From contig JAEOUB010000303.1 in NCBI GenBank assembly GCA_016839545.1, positions 1 to 6,112 on the forward strand: a stretch of 6,112 nucleotides of DNA, in the 5' to 3' direction. Of the stretch, positions 1 through 6,095 are shown one piece after another. The translations under genes were made by a program, and so were the position numbers. This DNA is from Candidatus Kariarchaeota archaeon. Lineage in GTDB: Archaea; Asgardarchaeota; Heimdallarchaeia; Heimdallarchaeales; Kariarchaeaceae. The notes under the pieces are model-generated. The model saw nothing but the letters and a program-made list of their open reading frames with translations. It had not been told where the DNA came from and ran no database searches. The first letter of the stretch is position 1, and each line of letters opens with the position of its first letter.

Positions 1-696
1 AAGTTCAATGAACTTGATGTCATCATCTGTCTTCTTCTCCATCTCCTCATCAAAATTGGGAGGAAGGAAGTGCATACCTTTCTTGTTGGCACTCTCAAGG
101 GCGATGTGATTTCCGAGTGTCTTGTTCTTGGAGTCAAGTAAAAGGTTGAATTCTCCATCCCAACCAACAGAAAGCAGGCCAGATGCAGACTTGTCTGCGA
201 GGAAGCGACCGAGTTCGGCATCAATTCCCGTTTCCCACCTGTCAAGTTGACCGAGGATAACCTCTCTGAACTCATCCAGCTTGTCTGCTGGTATACCATC
301 AGATATCTTGAAGCCGAGAATCGAGACTGCAGTTCCATGGCCATTGACATCCATGACGGTGATTCCTGGAAGTGAGACAAAACTCATCTTAGGCAGATCT
401 ACCACTGTCAGAGTGTTTCCTATTCGCACGGTGGTTGTATCTCCAAAATCATTGACTCGTAGACCCGCAATCCGTACGACCGTTCCATCCTTGGTATCAT
501 TGACATAGATACCGGGCAGATTAACCTCAGTACCATTCTCAGATTCCGTGATACCATATGAGCTGAGATCGATCTCAGTAAGCTTATTAGAGAGTCTCTC
601 CACGAAAGAACCGAAATTGGTTGCCAGTAATCCGACGTATTGCTGGAGTTGATCAAGACTTGGAAGCTCAAGTGATTGCAGGTCAATATTCGCCAA
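1..696 (-). CDS. Soluble repeat-containing protein of unknown function, 3' end off the window; TTG start or continuation of upstream gene
   Basis: On the minus strand, 232 codons run without a stop from directly after the TAG of the membrane-protein gene to the window edge, in the same frame as that gene. If it is a separate gene, the first possible start is the TTG at 696-694, touching the stop. The next is a GTG at 603-601, and the first ATG is about 100 codons in. No convincing ribosome binding site precedes the TTG. No membrane segment is visible. Residues 1-45 look helical and amphipathic. Residues 62-128 hold four beta-like units of about 16-18 residues (GIYVND..., GLRVND..., a degenerate unit, GITVMD...). 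A mixed region follows, with a charged stretch near 216-226 (DEEMEKKTDDD). Codon use and composition look like real coding sequence, not a shadow. I do not recognise the family. Adjacency suggests it works with the membrane protein, or is its C-terminal part. Confidence 0.75.
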   Translation of the reverse strand, partial: MANIDLQSLELPSLDQLQQYVGLLATNFGSFVERLSNKLTEIDLSSYGITESENGTEVNLPGIYVNDTKDGTVVRIAGLRVNDFGDTTTVRIGNTLTVVDLPKMSFVSLPGITVMDVNGHGTAVSILGFKISDGIPADKLDEFREVILGQLDRWETGIDAELGRFLADKSASGLLSVGWDGEFNLLLDSKNKTLGNHIALESANKKGMHFLPPNFDEEMEKKTDDDIKFIEL

Positions 697-1869
697 CTAC
701 TGCGAGACATAGTCCTTGGACAGGGATTTGAATTCCTTCTTGGGAATGAGCACAGTACTCACACCCTCAAGACGCTCAGCAACTTTCTGCTTACCATCAT
801 CTACAATATTCTGTGCGTTCCCGATGACCAGTGCACTCATCTTCCCTTTGGTCTCCTCAAGAGGGATCACAATACTGCCAGGCTCGATTTTCAGACCGGC
901 TTTTGAGGAGAGATCCACCATGGTCTCCTTATCGACAACCATACCCATTCGTTTCTCCAGATCTAGATCTTTGAGAATATCAGGCGTGCTCTCAAAGAAC
1001 ATCCCGATTGCCTGAGTACCCAGCGGGTTCTGTTTGAACCGCTTAACTGCATCCATTGAGTAGACCAGCGAGACCACCGCACCGATGAGGTAGAAGACTC
1101 TGAGAAGTTGCCATTCCTCTCCGACAACACCGTGGTACCTGACTGTGAAGAACAGGATGAAGAAATTGGAGATAAAGCTCTCCTTGAGGGCAACAGAAGG
1201 TAGTCTTGCATTGCCCACTGTCAGTTCAACTCGACTCATCGTCTGGTTGAAGAACTGCATGAAGCCGAAAAGGAATGGTTCGATGAGATAGGCGACAAAG
1301 AGGTAGGGAACTGCCAGTTGGGGTTCGATATCGGGGCCGATATCATCACCACGATTGCGAACAAACATTGCAACAAGCAGACCAGCAATCATAGCACCAC
1401 GGAGCAATCCACGGGCAATTATCATGGGGTAGAGACGTCCGGGAATATTAGGATCTCTAAGCTGGTCAAAATAGCGTGAGCCGAACCAGAAGACGATGAG
1501 TGAGGTCACTGCCAGTCTACTGATGAAAGCTACCGGTAAGGTCACATCAAACAAGACAAGATCCTCAGTAACTTTGTTGGCACCGGTACGATAGGCCAAG
1601 TCAGCAAGGAAACCAATAATCATCCTGCGAAAAGCGGCAATATGGAGATCGTAATGATAGTTCAGATAGGGGATAAATGACAGTATACCCAGATATACCA
1701 TGATACCGAGTGAGATGGCCATTGAGGCGAGTACCAGGATTCCATCGGAGAACAGACCTCCGAAGAGCCAAAACAAGGCAGTCACCGTACCTATGAGTTC
1801 AAGACGGTTATCGGAGCCAAGAAAGGGGCTCATCGTTCGTAGTGTCTGGTTCATAAAATAATCTGACAT
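697..1869 (-). CDS. Polytopic membrane protein with soluble C-terminal domain, unknown function
   Basis: This 390-aa protein starts at the ATG at 1869-1867, which is supported by the SD-like GGAGAGGT just upstream. Hydrophobic segments that could span the membrane lie near residues 23-42, 43-67, 107-130, 148-170, 184-206, 231-248 and 255-272, so about seven helices. Arg/Lys-rich linkers (for example HIAAFRR near 76-82 and DAVKRFKQ near 273-280) probably face the cytoplasm. From about residue 290 to the end the chain is soluble and mixed alpha/beta (SIVIPLEE near 332-339, SALVIGNAQNIVDDG near 345-359, STVLIPKKEF near 371-380). I see no transporter, protease or kinase signature and cannot name a family. 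The stop is TAG, the only TAG among the four complete stops in this window's other genes plus this one, and the frame stays open for 232 codons beyond it. It is divergent from the oligopeptidase gene and shares the 160-bp upstream region. Confidence 0.9.
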   Translation of the reverse strand: MSDYFMNQTLRTMSPFLGSDNRLELIGTVTALFWLFGGLFSDGILVLASMAISLGIMVYLGILSFIPYLNYHYDLHIAAFRRMIIGFLADLAYRTGANKVTEDLVLFDVTLPVAFISRLAVTSLIVFWFGSRYFDQLRDPNIPGRLYPMIIARGLLRGAMIAGLLVAMFVRNRGDDIGPDIEPQLAVPYLFVAYLIEPFLFGFMQFFNQTMSRVELTVGNARLPSVALKESFISNFFILFFTVRYHGVVGEEWQLLRVFYLIGAVVSLVYSMDAVKRFKQNPLGTQAIGMFFESTPDILKDLDLEKRMGMVVDKETMVDLSSKAGLKIEPGSIVIPLEETKGKMSALVIGNAQNIVDDGKQKVAERLEGVSTVLIPKKEFKSLSKDYVSQ

Positions 1870-1873
1870 TAGA

Positions 1874-1880
1874 CCTCTCC
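1874..1880 (-). promoter_or_regulatory. Ribosome binding site of the membrane-protein gene
   Basis: Read on the minus strand, the sequence GGAGAGGTCTA sits directly before the ATG at 1869. GGAG is followed by 7 nt and GAGG by 4 nt before the start, both workable SD spacings. This supports the chosen start and implies a leadered transcript for this gene. Confidence 0.7.
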
Positions 1881-1933
1881 AAACTATGAATGAGCGTACC
1901 CTGTTAAAAGACCAATTAAACCCTAACGTTAAA

Positions 1934-1942
1934 CAATAAATG
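1934..1942 (-). promoter_or_regulatory. Candidate archaeal TATA box for the minus-strand genes
   Basis: The minus strand reads CACATTTATTG here. If this is the TATA box, transcription would start about 25 nt downstream near position 1911, giving a leader of about 40 nt that includes the SD motif before 1869. The core resembles the boxes before the two plus-strand genes. An 8-bp palindrome, TAACGTTA at 1924-1931, lies between the box and the predicted start. The assignment rests on pattern and spacing only. Confidence 0.4.
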
Positions 1943-1998
1943 TGCAGGTAAATGAGGGTGAGACAACTATTTCAAAGACCTGCGAGTAATTCCCACAG

Positions 1999-2009
1999 AT
2001 TTTTATTTA
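1999..2009 (+). promoter_or_regulatory. Candidate TATA box for the oligopeptidase gene, predicting a leaderless transcript
   Basis: The run ATTTTTATTTA is centred about 26 nt before the ATG at 2030. Archaeal TATA boxes normally sit about 26 nt before the transcription start, so the mRNA would begin at or next to the ATG. Consistent with that, no good SD motif precedes the ATG; there is only a weak purine run, GAGAAGAG, near 2015-2022. A preceding CCCACA resembles the CCCACG before the box at 4159. Confidence 0.5.
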
Positions 2010-2029
2010 CGCCTGAGAAGAGCTGAATA

Positions 2030-4060
2030 ATGATAGATCCACCCGAAGCGCCACGCAAGGAACACACCATCAGTGTGCACGGTGAGAGCTGGGATGACCC
2101 CTACTTCTGGCTCCGTGACAAGGAGAACCCCGAAACCATCAATTATCTGGAGAAGGAGAACGCCTATACCGAGGAGCAGATGGCCCACACCGAGGTCTTG
2201 CAGGATGAATTGTTTGGTGAGATGAAAGCCCGGATTAACGAGACAGATCAGGGAGTGCCCACAAGCGAGGGTGGCTACCTGTACTACTGGCGAACCGAGG
2301 CAGGGAAGAACTACCGTATCTACTGCAGAAAGCTGGATATGGAGGGATCACCTGAAGAAATCATGCTAGATGTCAACCAGCTGGCAGAGGGCAAGAAATT
2401 TACCAGTATTGCCAGTCTGAAGGTCAGTCCTGATCATCGATTGCTGGCATACAGTGTCGACCACTCGGGTTATGAGACTTATGAGATCCACATCAAGAAC
2501 CTGATGACCAACCGGGAGTATGATTATACTATTGAGAATACGGGAGGAAGCCTGCAATGGGCGACCAACAGTACACTGTATTACAATACCCGTGATGACA
2601 TTCACCGGTCGTACCGTATCCATTTCCATACACTTCATGCGCCTGATGCAGATGAGGTGATCAAGGAGGAGGAGAATACTGAGAAGAGTTTGTGGATGTT
2701 CAAATCTACTGACAATCGCTACCTGTTTGTCAATTCTACTGGCCGGGAGACTGACCAGATATTCTACATCGATATTGAGAGTGAACCCAAAACACCTGTG
2801 ATGTTTAACGAGATCATGGAGGACGTGGAATTTGATGTTGATCACCACCAGGGACACTTCTACTTCCTGACATCAAAAGATGCCAAGAATTTCAGGATGT
2901 GTAGAGTGGCTGTGGGCAAAGGCATGGAAGACTGGGTGGAGCTGATGCCCCATAATCCCAAGATCAGATTACTGTCGCTGCAGATGTTCCGAGATTTTGG
3001 TGCTGTACACTACCGTATGAACGGTCTGACCAATGTCCGAGTATTCAATCTTCCTGATTTTGATGATCATACCATCGAGCTTCCCGAGAGCTTGCATGTG
3101 GTCTACTTGGGAGATAATCCCAATTTCCGGGCAACCCACCTGAGACTGAGCTATAGTTCTCCTGTGACACCGAACACGGTCTATGACTACGATCCCAAGA
3201 GCCGGGAACTGACAGAGAGGAAAGTCGAGGAGGTTGAGGGATATGATGCCTCACAGTTTGTTGCAGAGCGTAAGCAGATTGCAGCACGAGATGGTACCAT
3301 GATACCTGTAAGTATTGCCTACAAGAGAGGTAGCCCCAGACCAGGACCGCTGCTACTCTATGGCTACGGTTCCTACGGTATCAGCACAGAACCCAATTTC
3401 AATTCTATCAGGCTATCACTGCTGGAGAGAGGTGTCACCTTTGTGATGGCACATATCCGAGGTGGTGGTGAGATGGGCAAGGAGTGGTACCACGCAGGCA
3501 AGATGAAGAAGAAGATGAACACCTTTACTGACTTTATCGATGTTGCCCAGGGACTACTGCGAGCAGGTCTTACCACCTCTGACAAGATGTCCATCATGGG
3601 TGGCTCTGCCGGAGGGCTGCTGGTTGGTGCTGTGGTCAACATGCGACCTGACCTCTTCAAGAGTGTGGTTGCCGTCGTCCCCTTTGTCGATGTGATCTCC
3701 ACCATGCTGGACGAGACCATTCCACTGACCACGTTTGAATTCAAGGAATGGGGAAATCCCAAGATCGAGGATGAGTTCAGATACATGATGAGATATTCGC
3801 CGTATGACCAGGTTGGAAGTGTCTCAACAGACTATCCCGATATGCTCATCACTGCAGGTCTCAATGATCCCCGTGTTCACTATTGGGAACCGGCCAAATG
3901 GTGTGCCAAGTTACGCGACATCAAAACTGACTCAAACAAGTTGTTGCTCAAGACCAATATGGGTGCCGGCCATGCTGGGGCGTCTGGTCGATACGAGCGT
4001 CTACGAGAGCAGGCATTCAACTATGCCTTTGTGCTTGACAGTCTCAATCTCACAATGTGA
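2030..4060 (+). CDS. ptrB: Oligopeptidase B-like serine peptidase (family S9A, prolyl oligopeptidase fold)
   Basis: This 676-aa protein is full length for oligopeptidase B, a cytosolic peptidase that cleaves short peptides, classically after Arg or Lys. An in-frame TGA at 2024-2026 forces the ATG at 2030. Residues ~1-75 form the N-terminal segment (DDPYFWLRDKENPE motif at 22-34), ~75-410 the seven-bladed propeller that limits substrate size, and ~415-676 the alpha/beta hydrolase domain. The catalytic triad reads as Ser526 (GGSAGG), Asp613 (GLNDPRVHYWEPAKW region) and His648 (GAGHAG). Tyr446 in YGYGSYG matches the oxyanion-hole tyrosine. The triad spacings match the E. coli enzyme as I remember it. 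There is no signal peptide or membrane helix, so it is probably cytoplasmic. Known acidic subsite residues differ: E454 and N456 replace two Asp, E570 is kept, and K572 replaces a Glu. P1/P2 preference may therefore not be classical dibasic. The gene appears monocistronic, with its own promoter and a 130-bp gap downstream. Confidence 0.93.
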   Translation: MIDPPEAPRKEHTISVHGESWDDPYFWLRDKENPETINYLEKENAYTEEQMAHTEVLQDELFGEMKARINETDQGVPTSEGGYLYYWRTEAGKNYRIYCRKLDMEGSPEEIMLDVNQLAEGKKFTSIASLKVSPDHRLLAYSVDHSGYETYEIHIKNLMTNREYDYTIENTGGSLQWATNSTLYYNTRDDIHRSYRIHFHTLHAPDADEVIKEEENTEKSLWMFKSTDNRYLFVNSTGRETDQIFYIDIESEPKTPVMFNEIMEDVEFDVDHHQGHFYFLTSKDAKNFRMCRVAVGKGMEDWVELMPHNPKIRLLSLQMFRDFGAVHYRMNGLTNVRVFNLPDFDDHTIELPESLHVVYLGDNPNFRATHLRLSYSSPVTPNTVYDYDPKSRELTERKVEEVEGYDASQFVAERKQIAARDGTMIPVSIAYKRGSPRPGPLLLYGYGSYGISTEPNFNSIRLSLLERGVTFVMAHIRGGGEMGKEWYHAGKMKKKMNTFTDFIDVAQGLLRAGLTTSDKMSIMGGSAGGLLVGAVVNMRPDLFKSVVAVVPFVDVISTMLDETIPLTTFEFKEWGNPKIEDEFRYMMRYSPYDQVGSVSTDYPDMLITAGLNDPRVHYWEPAKWCAKLRDIKTDSNKLLLKTNMGAGHAGASGRYERLREQAFNYAFVLDSLNLTM

Positions 4061-4080
4061 AATCCTCCTGATCATTTCAC
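4057..4080 (+). terminator. Weak inverted repeat at the 3' end of the oligopeptidase gene
   Basis: GTGAAAT at 4057-4063 and ATTTCAC at 4074-4080 form a 7-bp stem with a 10-nt loop that overlaps the TGA stop. No T-run follows (the next bases are CTCTCCTGTC), so it does not look like a classic archaeal or bacterial intrinsic terminator. It may be an mRNA 3'-end hairpin or chance. Confidence 0.2.
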
Positions 4081-4158
4081 CTCTCCTGTCGAGATAATAT
4101 TGCCATCTTCCGAGTAATTGCATATCTGCTATTCTTGCCACTATTCATCCCACGCAAC

Positions 4159-4167
4159 ATTTATTTT
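4159..4167 (+). promoter_or_regulatory. Candidate TATA box for the three-gene operon
   Basis: ATTTATTTT lies about 27 nt before the ATG at 4191 and is preceded by CCCACGCAAC, parallel to CCCACAG before the box at 1999. Spacing predicts transcription starting at or within a few nt of the ATG. That would exclude the GAGGT at 4182-4186 from the message, or leave it at the extreme 5' end. The rest of the 130-bp spacer 4061-4190 shows nothing else I can support. Confidence 0.45.
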
Positions 4168-4190
4168 CTGACACTCAATCTGAGGTATGC

Positions 4191-4499
4191 ATGGCGAAAA
4201 TACGCGGGTCAATCTTCCTTGGTGCATCGCTGCTACTGATAGCATACGAGATCTATTTTCTTGTTATCGAGCCGATCCTCAACCAGGATACTGACCTTTC
4301 TCTGACATCAAATCAGTACTGGGCTATAGTAGTACCCATTCTGATCTTGATCTCGTTACTGGCCGGTGCAGTGGGGTGGATAGGCTACACTATGATTGTG
4401 ACGCCGGTGCCTATTCGGTTGGACTACGAGGAAGCATACGAAGCTGCTGCTGCAGGTGAAGACATTGGAACTGATGAGCAGACTGAGACCCAGGAGTAA
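4191..4499 (+). CDS. Small two-helix membrane protein with acidic C-terminal tail, unknown function
   Basis: This 102-aa protein has two hydrophobic segments, about residues 7-28 and 44-70, joined by a short polar loop (NQDTDLSLTSNQ near 31-42). The N-terminus starts MAKIR, so by the positive-inside rule both ends probably face the cytoplasm. The last 25 residues are acidic (DYEEAYEAAAAGED...TETQE) and likely disordered. The start is the ATG at 4191, with GAGGT 4 nt upstream that may be used only if the transcript has a short leader. It is the first gene of a tight operon, with 4 nt separating it from the hydrolase start preferred here. A role as a membrane partner or assembly factor for the lipid-active enzymes behind it is conceivable but rests only on position. 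I do not recognise a family. Confidence 0.82.
   Translation: MAKIRGSIFLGASLLLIAYEIYFLVIEPILNQDTDLSLTSNQYWAIVVPILILISLLAGAVGWIGYTMIVTPVPIRLDYEEAYEAAAAGEDIGTDEQTETQE
4492..4496 (+). promoter_or_regulatory. Ribosome binding site that favours the 4504 start of the hydrolase
   Basis: AGGAG ends 7 nt before the ATG at 4504 and overlaps the last codons of the upstream gene. It is the best SD near any candidate start. The GTG at 4456 has no comparable motif at good spacing, and the ATG at 4474 has only a GGAA 3 nt away. Confidence 0.6.
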
Positions 4500-4503
4500 G
4501 AAG

Positions 4504-5343
4504 ATGCTGGGAACCCAGGTACTGGTTGCCTTTGTGGTGCTGTTTGTACTACCGACGATTGTACTGGGAGAGTTGATCTACCAGGCATCACGGACCACGG
4601 AGTACAGTGATCCTCAGGGACTGCAACAGCATGACCTGTTTGTCAGGGATGAGGTACGTATCAACCTCTGGCATACACAGGGTCAGGACAGAGTGGTCGT
4701 GATTGTCCACGGTCATGGAGATCATGCGGGGATCATGTTTGACAATTATGGTGCATTTTTCACCGAGCAGGGTTATGACCTGTTGCTGGTGGATCTGAGA
4801 AACCACGGGCTGAGCCAGAATCATCCCCCTGTTACCATGGGGGTCGAGGAGCATGCTGATGTTGTTGCAGCCCTTGAATGGGCAGATGATACCTGGGATG
4901 AGATACTTGTCTTTGGTACCTCTATGGGGTCTATTGCCTCGCTGCTGGCAGTTCATGTGGCAGTGGGAGATGGAATGAATATCTCCGGCCTGATCATGGA
5001 TTCATCCTTTTCCGACCCGGTTGCGGTGATGAATAATAATTTTGAGAAGAATTCCATAGTACAGCCATGGAGGTATCTGATAGTACAGTACCTGACAAAG
5101 CTGCGATCCAATATCGATCAATTTCCCGATATCTTAGATACTCTGCAGGGCCTGAAGGTGTCCACCCTGATTGCCCATGGCAGTGCAGATGTCGAGGCTC
5201 CCCTCTCATTCCTGCTGGAGGTGGATGACCTGGGGAATGACCATATTGTCACCTCGATGATCAGGGATGGAGAACACTCCAAGCTGTATGAGCATCCCAG
5301 TTACAACGAGGTACTTCAGGAATTTGTGGAGGGACTGGCATGA
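4504..5343 (+). CDS. Membrane-anchored alpha/beta hydrolase, probable esterase or lipase
   Basis: This 279-aa alpha/beta hydrolase, from the ATG at 4504, resembles monoacylglycerol-lipase or BEM46-type enzymes. Triad candidates, numbered from this start, are Ser140 in GTSMGS, Asp229 in AHGSADVEAP and His258 in RDGEHSK. The HGHGDH at 69-74 is the oxyanion-hole loop. A single hydrophobic segment at about residues 5-25 acts as an anchor or signal, so the catalytic domain probably sits outside the membrane. Alternative in-frame starts, ATG 4474 and GTG 4456, would add 10 or 16 residues including the basic run SRLRPRSKK, a typical positive flank of a signal anchor. I prefer 4504 for its SD but the choice is open. 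The stop overlaps the next gene by ATGA, so the hydrolase and acyltransferase are translationally coupled. The substrate is unknown; context favours an acyl ester of a membrane lipid. Confidence 0.88.
   Translation: MLGTQVLVAFVVLFVLPTIVLGELIYQASRTTEYSDPQGLQQHDLFVRDEVRINLWHTQGQDRVVVIVHGHGDHAGIMFDNYGAFFTEQGYDLLLVDLRNHGLSQNHPPVTMGVEEHADVVAALEWADDTWDEILVFGTSMGSIASLLAVHVAVGDGMNISGLIMDSSFSDPVAVMNNNFEKNSIVQPWRYLIVQYLTKLRSNIDQFPDILDTLQGLKVSTLIAHGSADVEAPLSFLLEVDDLGNDHIVTSMIRDGEHSKLYEHPSYNEVLQEFVEGLA
5328..5333 (+). promoter_or_regulatory. Ribosome binding site of the acyltransferase gene
   Basis: GGAGGG lies inside the last codons of the hydrolase, and its GGAGG core is 7 nt before the ATG at 5340. 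It is a near-consensus SD. With the ATGA stop-start overlap, it supports coupled translation. Confidence 0.7.
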
Positions 5344-6089
5344 AGACAATTGAGGAGATCAAAGCAGCCCAGTTTGATATCAAGGAATATACCTACAGGA
5401 GTGCCAAGGGTATATTCAAGGCAATTCTGAGGTTCAGCTATGCAGTGTCATCAGAGGGCCTGTTCTTCCTGGAGCAACTGGACAAGGGTCAGGGGTTCCT
5501 GATGGCTGCCAATCACGGCTCTATAGTCGATGCCTTTGTCATGGGCCTGGAGGTCAACACTCACAAGATCAGATTTGTTGGCAGGCAACGTACGCTGTGG
5601 GGCAATCCCATATTCGGCAAGATCAATAATGTTATCGGCACTATTCCGGTGCCGGAGAGAAAAGCCGGTAGCAAATCCTCTGTTATCGATTCCTCAGTGC
5701 AGGCCCTTCGTGAGGGAGCTGCTGTGGGTATCTATCCTGAGGGTGCAATTCTGAACCGCCGTAAGAAATTCGAGGGCAAGACAGGAACTGCACGGATGGC
5801 ACTGGAGGCGGGGGTTCCTGTACTTCCCGTCGGCCTGATAGGTACTGACGGACTGTGGCCCTACGGGGCGAAGATGCCCAGGTTGGGTGTCCATGTGGAG
5901 ATGATTGTGGGACCACCCTTGTTCTTTGAGAAATATCACGGGATGCAGGACAACTTTGAGGTGGTCAATTATGTGCGTGATGTTATTATGCGGGAGATCC
6001 GCCGGCTATCAGGCTGGTATGCAGTTCCGCCAGAACATATAATAAAGTGGCATACCTACTACAGAAAGCTCGTTCCCCCGAAGATCTGA
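5340..6089 (+). CDS. plsC: PlsC-family acyltransferase (1-acylglycerol-3-phosphate acyltransferase-like)
   Basis: This 249-aa member of the LPLAT/PlsC family transfers an acyl chain to a lysophospholipid or similar acceptor. The four family motifs are in order: NHGSIVDAF with the catalytic HX4D pair His59 and Asp64; the acceptor-binding GTIPVPER at ~100-107; IYPEGAILN at ~131-139 with the conserved PEG; and VPVLPVGLIG at 159-168. Length matches the family. No strong transmembrane helix is visible, so it is probably peripheral on the cytoplasmic face, with residues 22-45 amphipathic. It is the third gene of the operon, overlapping the hydrolase by 4 nt. The PlsC fold also covers acyltransferases acting on other lipids, so the exact acceptor is inferred. 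In an archaeon this is unusual, because glycerolipid acyl esters are not the standard membrane lipid. The gene symbol denotes family, not proven function. Confidence 0.88.
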   Translation: MKTIEEIKAAQFDIKEYTYRSAKGIFKAILRFSYAVSSEGLFFLEQLDKGQGFLMAANHGSIVDAFVMGLEVNTHKIRFVGRQRTLWGNPIFGKINNVIGTIPVPERKAGSKSSVIDSSVQALREGAAVGIYPEGAILNRRKKFEGKTGTARMALEAGVPVLPVGLIGTDGLWPYGAKMPRLGVHVEMIVGPPLFFEKYHGMQDNFEVVNYVRDVIMREIRRLSGWYAVPPEHIIKWHTYYRKLVPPKI

Positions 6090-6095
6090 GATCTG
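6082..6095 (+). repeat. Short tandem duplication AGATCTG x2 at the operon end
   Basis: AGATCTG occurs twice in direct succession, spanning the TGA stop of the acyltransferase. It is followed by GCAGATTTATCC to the window edge, which faintly resembles the CAGATTTTTATTT promoter box at 1996-2008 and could begin the next promoter. The repeat is too short to interpret. Confidence 0.25.

Noticed and set aside
420..710. Minus-strand frame opening with ATG at 710 (96 codons)
   Set aside because: It overlaps the end of the membrane-protein gene in another frame. Its product is compositionally unlike a protein, whereas the frame in phase with 697-1869 stays open throughout to the window edge and shows repeats.
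281..1015. Plus-strand open frames opposite the left-arm genes
   Set aside because: They are antisense shadows of the minus-strand genes with Ser/Thr/Arg-rich translations, no recognisable domain and no SD or promoter.
2900..3150. Possible frameshift or domain loss in the oligopeptidase propeller
   Set aside because: The frame is continuous, the total length matches the family and the spacing from propeller to triad is normal.
2366..3786. Minus-strand open frames inside the oligopeptidase gene
   Set aside because: They are antisense to a complete, well-supported S9A peptidase, and the translations carry no domain features.
3804..4097. Plus-strand frame over the end of the oligopeptidase gene
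   Set aside because: It is a +1 shadow of the catalytic Asp/His region. It runs past the real stop only by chance and lacks a start signal.
4187..4192. Overlapping ATG at 4187 as an alternative start near the small membrane gene
   Set aside because: It lies in a different frame (ATGCATGG) and gives no membrane-protein product; the ATG at 4191 does.
4588..5939. Minus-strand frames opposite the hydrolase and acyltransferase, and the 5530-5754 plus-strand frame
   Set aside because: They are shadows of genes whose catalytic motifs are intact in the chosen frames.
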